Of a DNA stretch of 23,815 bases, positions 14,393 to 21,700 are shown piece by piece. The translations under genes were made by a program, and so were the position numbers. The stretch covers positions 1-23,815 of the forward strand of contig CAZMCC010000063.1 of the NCBI GenBank assembly GCA_964564695.1, given 5' to 3'. The notes beneath the pieces were generated by a model. That model had not been told where the DNA came from, did not search any database, and saw only the letters and a list, made by a program, of their open reading frames with translations. The stretch's first letter is position 1. Each line of letters begins with the position of its first letter. The stretch comes from CAZMCC01 sp964564695 (GTDB lineage Bacteria > Planctomycetota > Phycisphaerae > Phycisphaerales > UBA1924).

Positions 14393-14896
14393 TCAGACCT
14401 CGACCTGCTCGAACATCACCTTGCCGTCGGTCAGGCGGGCGAAGAAGGCGTCGATGGCGTCGACGCCGGTGACGCGGTGGACGAAGGCCGCGGCACGCAC
14501 AAGGTCCGCCCGCTGGACGAGCTCGAGGCGGGGTTCCTTGAGGTCGAGGCGGGTGGCGTAGAAGGCGCAGCCCTGGTGGGCGATGAGGACGATGCGCTTG
14601 AGCTTGTGGACCTCGGCGAGGAACTTGAGCTCGTCGACGACGCCCTGCTCCTCGAGGTGGGCCTGGGGGTGGCCGGCGACGCAGGCGGGGCCGCCGGGGA
14701 GGCTGACGCGGTCGTAGCGCGGGAGGTTGAGGCCGTTCTGGAGGAAGTCGTCGAAGTGCTCGCCGACGCGCCCGTCGGAGCAGTAGAGGGCGGCGGCGTG
14801 GATGCGGGTGTGCTCGTACTGGACGCGGCTCTCGTAGCGGATGGGGCGGGAGCCGGGGGAGGTGTGGGGGGCGTGAGGGTCGGCGGGCTTCGGCAT
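14393..14896 (-). CDS. beta-carbonic-anhydrase-like protein
   Basis: A 167-residue cytoplasmic protein. The zinc-site pattern of beta-carbonic anhydrases is complete: ALYCSDGRVGEHFDDFL gives Cys39, Asp41 and Arg43, and RIVLIAHQGCAFY gives His107 and Cys110. Between them is DRVSLPGGPACVAG, comparable to the RNAG region of the family. It is shorter than typical enzymes (about 200 residues) and the rest is divergent, so CO2 hydration is possible but not assured; some proteins with this fold act on other small molecules. The start at 14896 (MPKPADPHAP) has no Shine-Dalgarno. It is divergent from the double-ACT gene, with 122 bases between the start codons. Confidence 0.82.
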   Translation of the reverse strand: MPKPADPHAPHTSPGSRPIRYESRVQYEHTRIHAAALYCSDGRVGEHFDDFLQNGLNLPRYDRVSLPGGPACVAGHPQAHLEEQGVVDELKFLAEVHKLKRIVLIAHQGCAFYATRLDLKEPRLELVQRADLVRAAAFVHRVTGVDAIDAFFARLTDGKVMFEQVEV

Positions 14897-15018
14897 GGCC
14901 GATTGTTGGCGGGCCGATCCATGAAACCGGTATCACGCTGCCAAGACGCCCCATCGAGGCCCACCTAGAGTCCCGCGGGTACGGGGAAGGCCGCACGAGA
15001 TAGGGAGGGCGGACAGCC

Positions 15019-15501
15019 ATGAGCCAGCAGTCGCCCGGAGCGCTCGAGACTTCGCAGGGGTACGCCCCGCCGGTCGTCACGCAGTTCAGCGTCTTCCTCG
15101 ACAACCGTGTCGGGAAGCTCCACGACCTCGTCGCGTCGTTTGACGAGGCGGGGCTGCAGATCTGTGCGCTATCGGTGCATGATGCGAGCGACTTCGCGGC
15201 CGTGCGGTTGATCACGGGGGATGCGTCGGGGGCGCGCCGGCTGATGCAGGCGAGCTCGTACCCGTATGCGGAGACGAACCTGCTGGTGGTGGAGCTGACG
15301 AAGGGGCGGACGCTGTCGCAGCTGTGCCGGTATCTGCTGGGGGCGGAATTGAACATCCGGTTCGCGTACCCGCTCTTGATGGGGTGCGACGCGGAGCCGT
15401 CGATCGCGCTGGCGGTGGACGATGTGACGCTGGCGGGGCAGATCCTGCGGCGGAAGGATTTCAGGCTGCTGGGGGAGGCGGATTTGCGCGGGCAGCTGTG
15501 A
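15019..15501 (+). CDS. tandem ACT-domain protein
   Basis: A 160-residue protein built from two ACT-like regulatory folds, which usually bind amino acids and control partner enzymes. The first (about 19-85) has VTQFSVFLDNRVGKLHDLVA, FDEAGLQICALSVHDAS and AVRLITGDA. The second (about 88-158) has LLVVELTKGRTLSQLCRYLL, AELNIRFAYPLL and ALAVDDVTLAGQILRRKDF, ending FRLLGEADL. There is no catalytic domain, so it acts as a stand-alone sensor; ligand and partner are unknown. A GGGAGG stretch lies about 12 bases before the ATG, rather far for a standard site. A TAGAGT word near 14967 may be its -10. Confidence 0.88.
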   Translation: MSQQSPGALETSQGYAPPVVTQFSVFLDNRVGKLHDLVASFDEAGLQICALSVHDASDFAAVRLITGDASGARRLMQASSYPYAETNLLVVELTKGRTLSQLCRYLLGAELNIRFAYPLLMGCDAEPSIALAVDDVTLAGQILRRKDFRLLGEADLRGQL

Positions 15502-15608
15502 TCGGATAGGAGCCCGGAGCGGAAGCGACGGGCCACGGCGATCACGGTGAATCCGGTGAGCAGGCCGAAACGGTTGCAACCGTGGCCAGTCGCTACCGCT
15601 CCTGGTTC

Positions 15609-15962
15609 TTATCGCGGCAGGCCGTCGCCGACCCGGGCGGCGCCGCAATACATGCAGCGGGCGCGGCGGCCCGAGAGGGCACGGCCGCAGCCGATGCAAC
15701 TGTCGGTGGGCTGGGCCATTTTGCCGTCGGCGCGGCCGTCGGCGAGGTCGAGTTCGTGCATGCGGGCGGCGAGTTCGTCGTCGGTGATGCCGACGCGGTC
15801 GCGGAGCAGGCTGAGCAGGGCGTGGTTCATGAGGACGAGGGCGTCGACGCGGTCCTCGAGCGTCTTGAGCTGCGTCTGGCTGTCGATGCGGGCGTGGCTG
15901 ATCGAGCGGTTGGCGGCCGCGATGTCGCGGTCCTGCATGAGGTCTCGCATCCAGTCGAACAT
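15609..15962 (-). CDS. small coiled-coil / zinc-ribbon protein
   Basis: A 117-residue protein of unknown function. Residues 10-55 are helical and probably coiled (ANRSISHARIDSQTQLKTLE, DRVDALVLMNHALLSLL), followed by GITDDELAARMHELDLADG, a helix common in small planctomycete proteins. The C-terminus has a zinc ribbon: DSCIGCGRALSGRRARCMYC gives Cys89, Cys92, Cys103 and Cys106. This suggests a small adaptor or regulatory protein that oligomerises. GAGGAG six bases before the ATG at 15962 fixes the start. It begins only about 25 bases from the palindromic repeat at 15987. Confidence 0.87.
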   Translation of the reverse strand: MFDWMRDLMQDRDIAAANRSISHARIDSQTQLKTLEDRVDALVLMNHALLSLLRDRVGITDDELAARMHELDLADGRADGKMAQPTDSCIGCGRALSGRRARCMYCGAARVGDGLPR

Positions 15963-15986
15963 GGGGGGCTCCTCGAGAAGGGGGAT

Positions 15987-16196
15987 GATAAGAGACGCGA
16001 GCGCGAGCGAGTGGTGAGCCGTCGGAAGGACTCACCGCAGAGGCGCAGAGAACGCGGAGGAAGACAGTTCACCACCGAGAGCACGGAGGACACGGAGGGG
16101 GGTCGAGGCATGGTGCTTTTCTCAGCGCCCTGTGCGCCTCTGCGGTGATTCTGATTCCGGACGGTCCTCCACTCGCTTGCGCTCGCGTCTCTTATC
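15987..16196. repeat. dispersed nested-palindrome repeat, copy 1
   Basis: Outer arms gataagagacgcgagcgc...gagtgg and ccactcgcttgcgctcgc...ttatc are inverted with a single mismatch over 28 bases. Inside are tcaccgcagaggcgcagag and a partner ending gcgcctctgcggtga, then a core of caccgagagcacggagg. The same layered arrangement occurs at 23452-23680. No gene is seen inside. Confidence 0.88.
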
Positions 16197-16203
16197 GAAC
16201 GAT

Positions 16204-16243
16204 CCAAAAAGGCCGCGAGCCCCTGGGTTTACCCAGGGGCCCG
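16204..16243 (-). terminator. Rho-independent terminator of rnpB
   Basis: gcccctgggt (16219-16228) pairs exactly with acccaggggc (16231-16240). On the minus strand the stem is followed by ctcgcggcctttttgg, giving a T5 tract. It lies directly past the RNase P RNA 3' end. Confidence 0.85.
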
Positions 16244-16251
16244 CGTCGCGT

Positions 16252-16751
16252 CGGTGCGGAGGTGTAAGCCGAGTTCTGTGCCGTTCGGAAGTTCCCGACC
16301 CATGTGCTCCATTGACGGGGGCTCGGGGTCGGGCTGCCCGAGGGCGGCGGCCATTTCTCTACCCGTGACGTTGCCGTCACGGTCGGGACTCTCTGAGCGA
16401 GAGGCCCAAGCGGTCTACCCGCTTCCACGTTGACCGGACCAGTCAATGACCCTTGCGGGTCAGGGAAGCTGTTTGACCTTGCACGCGGTGGGGTTTGCCG
16501 TGCCCCGACTGTCACCAGTCGGGCGGTGCGCTCTTACCGCACCGTTTCACCCTTGCCCGGCGTCCCTTGAGGGTGTTCTCCCTTATGAGGAGGGTGGGCA
16601 CGCCGTCGGCGGTCTGTTCTCTGTGGCACTTTCCCGCGCCAGGCGACGCGCCCAGCGGGTGGGAGTTACCCACCACCGTGTCCTGTCGTGCTCGGACTTT
16701 CCTCCGCGCTGGCGGTTCACCCGCCAACGCGGCGGCCGCCTATCCGCACCG
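16252..16751 (-). ncRNA. rnpB: RNase P RNA (bacterial class A)
   Basis: Catalytic RNA that matures tRNA 5' ends. On the minus strand the universal core strings are present: gcggaggaaagtccgagca near the 5' side (J3/4-P4), ggtgcggtaagagcgcacc (P12 region), cacggcaaacccc and agaactcggcttaca near the 3' end (P4 partner). The ends are set by P1: 5' cggtgcgga (16751-16743) pairs over nine bases with 3' tccgcaccg (16260-16252). The 500-base span is about 100 bases above the usual bacterial length; extra stems such as gagagtcccgaccgtgacgg and an extended P12 account for this. A -10 box and a terminator fit these limits. Open frames crossing this stretch are not genes. Confidence 0.96.
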
Positions 16752-16755
16752 GGGG

Positions 16756-16761
16756 ATTGTA
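16756..16761 (-). promoter_or_regulatory. -10 box of rnpB (TACAAT)
   Basis: TACAAT on the minus strand ends four bases before the predicted RNA 5' end (tacaatcccccggtgcgg). It is a strong sigma-70-type match. The -35 is not clear at 16-18 bases. Confidence 0.65.
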
Positions 16762-16839
16762 CGTCGGACGCCAACCCGGGGATCGCAGAAGGCAAGTTTT
16801 GCCATTGACCACGCCATTCAAAAATGCGAGACTGAGAAG

Positions 16840-18243
16840 ATGAAGCGTGTCGCGCGATCAATTGCCCCGGGGACCAAGCTGCGGATAACTACCTGTGTCG
16901 TTGCCGCACTTCTCGGTGGCATATGGCCTGCACCTGGCTTGTCATTCGGTCAACCTGGTGATGAGGACAAGAAGTTAGCGCCGCAAGTTGAAGCGGCTAA
17001 GGACACGCTGATCCTGACAAACGGGACAAGCATCGTCGGCGTCATCATCGATGAAACTGATGCCAGCGTTCGGATGCTCGTGATGGTCGCGAACCTCCGC
17101 ACAGAGAGCGTGTACGCCAAGGCCGACATCCAGAGCATTCTGCGCGGCCACGTTGAACGCGAAGCTCCGGCCCAATCGGCTGCGTACTCGAAACCGGTCG
17201 ACGTTGAGTTCGTGACACCCGTGCTGGTGCGTGGATCGCCGGCGTCGATCAGCCACAAGAAGGATGGCTCGACCGCGGAGGTGACGTTGTGGTTCTACAT
17301 CGCCTGCTCTGCCGATACCACGGCCGTGTTCGTCCCCGGGGAAGAACTCTCCTCCGGAAACATTGGGCGGTTCAGGTCGGCGCAGGTCATCGAGTCAACA
17401 ACTCGCTTTAAGAGCAAGAACAAGGATCTCGTAGCACAAGCGTTGGCAAGGGAGGCGCTCATCCGTCCTCTCAACCTCGATACACTGGTGCCCACGCTGT
17501 ACGCACTCCGTAACGACCGCGTCTTCGCCGGAACTCTTCGCAAGGCGACAATTGTCGAACCCCCGCCCGCGCCGGGAAAGTGCCCACCTGAGGAGTACGA
17601 AGTAACGATGCTCATTGAATGGCGAGCATCCGACCTCTCGATCGACTCCAACGCGATTCTGCTGACCGTCTTCGGACAAAGGTATCGAGAACTCGCAGTC
17701 AGAGCACAGGAGGTCGCCCGCAAGTGCGAGACCGAGCTGGCTGACGCCCAGGATTTGCTGAGAAACGGCCTCGCGATCGGCTGCGACCATTGTGGCGGAG
17801 ACGGCAAGCTCACGGGCAAGGACCAATCGCGGTTCACTCTCGAAGAGCTTGAAGAATATCAGCGCGTCATTAGCGCAGCGGCTGCGGGGGCCGGCAACGG
17901 GATGACTCGTGTCACCATCACTGTTCGATGCAGCGTGTGCACGGGATCCGGACGCTTAGGGTCAAGCCAGCCATCGGCTCCGCTGGCCGCTCGACTACGT
18001 GAGTATATCGAAATCCAACGGCGCGGTGCCGAGAAGATGCGCGAGTCGCATAAGCATTGCCGAGCGATGCTTACGAAGTGGGAAAGTAATCCGACTGGGC
18101 TCTGGGACGCGGCCGAGAGCGAGGAACGGATCAAGAGGGGGTGCGAAGAGACGATCCAGCTGATCGAAGACGTTCAGCGCTCACGAGCCATCTTCGCTGA
18201 AATTCGTCGACTTCTGTACGAGGAAACGTTGCGCCAGCGTTGA
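16840..18243 (+). CDS. exported protein with two CxxCxGxG zinc motifs, function unknown
   Basis: A 467-residue protein, family not recognised. The ATG at 16840 is preferred because the longer frame back to 16495 would cross the RNase P RNA gene. Residues 15-38 form a signal peptide (LRITTCVVAALLGGIWPAPG). Residues about 55-105 (TLILTNGTSIVGVIIDETDA, VYAKADIQSILRG) resemble small beta-barrel repeats seen in exported planctomycete proteins. Residues 145-290 are beta-rich (EVTLWFYIACSADTTAVFVP). Two DnaJ-type cysteine motifs follow, CDHCGGDG (315-322) and CSVCTGSG (364-371), separated by a helical stretch; together they could form one zinc centre. The C-terminus is a long charged helix (REYIEIQRRGAEKMRESH). 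Base use is less GC-rich than in neighbours. It is divergent from rnpB. Confidence 0.8.
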   Translation: MKRVARSIAPGTKLRITTCVVAALLGGIWPAPGLSFGQPGDEDKKLAPQVEAAKDTLILTNGTSIVGVIIDETDASVRMLVMVANLRTESVYAKADIQSILRGHVEREAPAQSAAYSKPVDVEFVTPVLVRGSPASISHKKDGSTAEVTLWFYIACSADTTAVFVPGEELSSGNIGRFRSAQVIESTTRFKSKNKDLVAQALAREALIRPLNLDTLVPTLYALRNDRVFAGTLRKATIVEPPPAPGKCPPEEYEVTMLIEWRASDLSIDSNAILLTVFGQRYRELAVRAQEVARKCETELADAQDLLRNGLAIGCDHCGGDGKLTGKDQSRFTLEELEEYQRVISAAAAGAGNGMTRVTITVRCSVCTGSGRLGSSQPSAPLAARLREYIEIQRRGAEKMRESHKHCRAMLTKWESNPTGLWDAAESEERIKRGCEETIQLIEDVQRSRAIFAEIRRLLYEETLRQR

Positions 18244-18366
18244 TTCCCTGCACCGCTTGGGCGCGAAGTGATGGCAGCATCGGACCGCGCGCAACCAGCG
18301 CACGAGCAGTCCTTCGGACTGGGATGCCATCAGAGCGACAGGATTGGTGGGACGGCCTTCCGGGCG

Positions 18367-18438
18367 TGTCGTCGCAGAGCCTCCTCCACACCCGGCTACT
18401 CACGATGAGGCCTTTCGGCCTGGGAGGCGCGGAGGTGC
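18367..18438. repeat. CGGCTACTCACG dispersed repeat, copy 3
   Basis: tgtcgtcgcagagcctcctc then cacacccggctactcacg, nearly the same as 14320-14358. It is followed by aggcctttcggcct, a tight hairpin, then gaggtgcgggg. Confidence 0.75.
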
Positions 18439-18527
18439 GGGGCGCGGGGGCACCTCCGGCGTAGTGCGCGATTCGATCCTTTCAGGATCGCGAAGAACAA
18501 AGAGAGATCAATATCGAGACCGCGTTA

Positions 18528-18546
18528 CCGGGGGCGTTGCCCCCGG
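18528..18546. repeat. REP-like hairpin
   Basis: ccgggggc-gtt-gcccccgg, an exact 8-bp stem with a three-base loop, followed by ctatttgatg. Hairpins of this form are common dispersed elements in planctomycete genomes as I recall; a terminator role for the gene ending at 18243 is possible, but the tail is poor. Confidence 0.55.
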
Positions 18547-18630
18547 CTATTTGATGCAAGCCCTTCGGGCTTGGATGCGGAGTGCACGCTCGATCGGGCG
18601 CCCTCGCACAGCCAGTCGTGCAACGAAAGG

Positions 18631-18655
18631 CCCCGGCGGACAGGGTCCGCCGGGG
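18631..18655 (-). terminator. terminator hairpin of the S41 protease gene
   Basis: ccccggcggac (18631-18641) pairs exactly with gtccgccgggg (18645-18655). On the minus strand the stem is followed by cctttcgttg, a modest T-rich tail, about 50 bases past the stop of the protease gene. Confidence 0.6.
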
Positions 18656-18679
18656 CACTTGATGCAATCAGGGGTTCTT

Positions 18680-18706
18680 CACTCGCTTGCGCTCGCGTCT
18701 CTTATT
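18680..18706. repeat. half copy of the GAGACGCGAGCG palindrome
   Basis: cactcgcttgcgctcgcg followed by tctcttat is the same arm as 16170-16195. Only one arm is present. The stop codon of the protease gene (18702-18704) lies inside it. Confidence 0.8.
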
Positions 18707-21700
18707 TGTCCGAGTCCTGGATGCCCATGCCGCGGCGGTCGGGGTTGGGGGGACGCTTGGGGGTCTTGAAGCCGTTGGCCTTGATCTCGCTGAGCATCAG
18801 GTCGATGGCGGTGTTGAGCTGGGGGTCGTTACCGCTGAGCATCTGGCCCGGGTCGTCGACGACGGCGATGTCGGGGTCGACGCCGTGGCCTTCGATGCCC
18901 CAGGTGCCGTCGAGCTCGTAGAAGCCGAAGGTGGGGACGGAGATGGTGCCGCCGTCAATGAGGCCGGGGTTGCCGGAGATTCCGACGAGGCCGCCCCAGG
19001 TGCGGGAGCCGATGAGCTTGCCGATCTTGTTGTGCTTGAAGAGCCAGGGGAACATGTCGCCGCCGGAGCCGGCCAAGCCATTGATGAGCATGCACTTGGG
19101 GCCCTGGTGCGAGTCGGGGGGCCAGCGCCAGTCGGTGGCGTCGCGGACGGCCCAGTAGTTGGTCGCGGGGCGGTTGAGGAGCTCGATGAAGCGCGTGGGG
19201 ATCTGGCCGCCGCCGTTCCAGCGCTCGTCGATGATGAGGGCTTCCTTGCCGATCTGGCCGTAGAACTGGCGAACGAGGTCGGACTGGCCGTCGACGCCGG
19301 TGTTGGGGACGTAGATGTAGCCGACCTTGCCGCCGGTCTTCTCTTCGACGTACTTGCGCTTGGTTTCGATCCAGGCGCGGTAGCGGACCTGACCGTCGTT
19401 GCCGACGGTTTCGACGACGACGCTGCGGGCCTTGCCGTCGAAGGTCGGGTTCTCGGAGACGGTGATCGTGACCGAGCGCCCGTCCATGCCGAGGAACGCG
19501 GCCCAGGGGTCCTTGCTCGTGTCCATCGGCATGCCGTTGACCGCGAGGAGGTAGTCGCCCTCCTTTACGTCGACGCCGGGCTTGGCGAGGGGGCTGCGAG
19601 CGTCGGTGTCCCAGTCGGCGGCCTTGATGATCTTCTTGATGCGGAACGTGCCGCCCTTGCCGTCGGCCGCGGGCACAAGCTCGAAGTCGCAGCCGAGCAG
19701 GCCGACGCCCACGGTGGGGCCGCCCTGCTCGACGTCGCCGGGGGCCTGGAGGTAGGCGTGGCCGACGTTGAGCTCGGAGATCATCTCGGAGATGATGTAG
19801 TTGACGTCCTCGCGGTTGGCGGCGTCGGGGAGCATGGCCTGGTAGTGCTTGAGGGTTGCGGCCCAGTCGACGCCGTGCATGTTGGGGACGTAGAACCAGT
19901 CGCGGAAGATGCGGTTGACGTCGGTGAGGATCTGGTTCCACTCGGCGCGGGGCTCGACGGTCTGCATCATCGGGCTGGTGACGACGGGCTTGCCGGTGGA
20001 GCCGGCGGAGGCGTCCTGGATCTGCGGGGCGCCGCCGCGGAAGACGAGGGCCTTCTTGCCGTCGGGGGAGAGCTCGAAGCCGCCGGCGCCGTCGGCGACG
20101 GACTTCTCTTCCTTCTTCTCGTCCTTGGGGTCGAAGATCTTGATGCCGGTGCCGCCCCCCCCACCCTCGTCGCCGCGGGCGCCGCGGCGGACGTAGAGGA
20201 GCAGGCCCTTGTCGTTGACGGCCATGGCGCCGAAGACGCCGGGGCGGATGGGGAGTTCGAACCCGCGGGCTTCCATGCCTTCGTAGTCGATCTCGAAGGT
20301 CTTCTTCTTGTCCTTGTCGTCCTTCTTGTCGCCGTCCTTCTTGTCCTTGTCGCCGGCGTCCTTCTTGTCGTCGTCCTTCTTATCGCCGGAGGCCGTGCGG
20401 TCGCCGGAGATGGTGAACTTCTGGTCGCCGACGGAGACGGTTCCCGAGAGCGCGGTGCCGGTGACGGTGAGCGGCAGTGACACGGGCTGATCGCCGGCCT
20501 GGAGGTTGATGATGAGCATCTTCGTGGCGGGGTCCCACGAGCCGGTGACCGGGCCGCTGAACAGGAGGCTCGCGAACGTGCCGGTGACCTTGTTGCCCTC
20601 TTCGAGCTTGAGGTTCATCGTGAAGGGCAGGCCCTCGGGCGGCAGCGGCGCGGGGCCGGCGGCCTTGCAGGTCCAGGTGCCGCTGATGGCGTCGTCGGCC
20701 TTGGCGGCGTCCTTCTTCTCTCCCCCGTTCTTCTTGTCATCGCCCTTGGAGTCGTCCTTCTTGGCGTCGCCCCCCCCATCCTTCTTCTTGTCGTCCTTCT
20801 TCTTGCCGAACTCCTCCTCGTCGGAGATGGGGAGGTACGGGCTCTTGACGTCCTTGCGGAGGGGGATCGCGACGATCTCCTGGGTGTTGGCGTAGATGAA
20901 GGAGGTGTCGAGCTCGCCGTAGCGGGGGGAGAAGTTGCGGCTGCTGGCGAGGTAGAGCCAGTCGCCGGCGCGGTCGAAGGTGACGCTGGCGTCGTCGAAG
21001 AAGCCGCTGGTGACGCGGTGCTTTTCCTTCTTCGTGATGTCGTAGATCCAGACGCTGGCGCCGGGGTTCTCGTCGTTGCCGCGGATGTAGGCGATGTAGC
21101 GCGAGTCGTGGGAGAAGCTGACGGCGCTGATGTTGTTGCGGGGGTCCTTGTCGAACTCGACGATGCCGGCGACGGCGGGTTCCTTCTTCTCTTCCTTCTT
21201 GTCTTCTTTCTTGTCGTCCTTCTTGTCGTCCTTCTTGTCGTCGTCGCCTTCCTTCTTCGTCCCGGAGGCGGCGTCGTGCGTGACAGTGCCGTCGGGCAAA
21301 CGAGTGCCAAATGCCATCGGGGCTTTCTTGTCGTCCTTCTTATCGCCCTCGGCCTCGCCCTTCTTCTCGGCGCCGTCTTCCTTCTTCTCTTCCTTGTCTT
21401 CGCCCTTCTTCTCCTCCTTCGCCTCCTCGACCTTGGTCAGCTCCTCGGGGAGCGTGTAGACGAAGCGGGAGCCGGTCTTGTCCTGGAAGACGATGTGCCT
21501 GGAGTCGGGGGTCCACTGAGTGTTGAACTTGAAGGGGCCGCCGGCACCCAAACCAGTTTTGGTGAGCTGCACGGGGTCGGCGGTCGAGTCGCCGTTGTCG
21601 TCGCGGCCGTCGGAGCGGACGATGTAGAGCTCGTATTCGCCGGTGGTGTCGGCGAAGTACGCGACCCACTTGCCGTTGGGGCTCCACGCAGGGTCGCGCT

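Larger units (their letters stand above)
18244..18701. other. hairpin-rich intergenic region between convergent genes
   Basis: No gene. It holds CGGCTACTCACG repeat copy 3, a hairpin gatcctttcaggatc (18474-18488), the strong hairpin at 18528-18546, gcccttcgggc (18559-18569), the terminator at 18631-18655 and a half palindrome at 18680. Confidence 0.8.

Noticed and set aside
16495..16839. Upstream extension of the CxxCxGxG protein
   Set aside because: It would cover most of the 5' half of the RNase P RNA gene; the ATG at 16840 begins a proper signal peptide.
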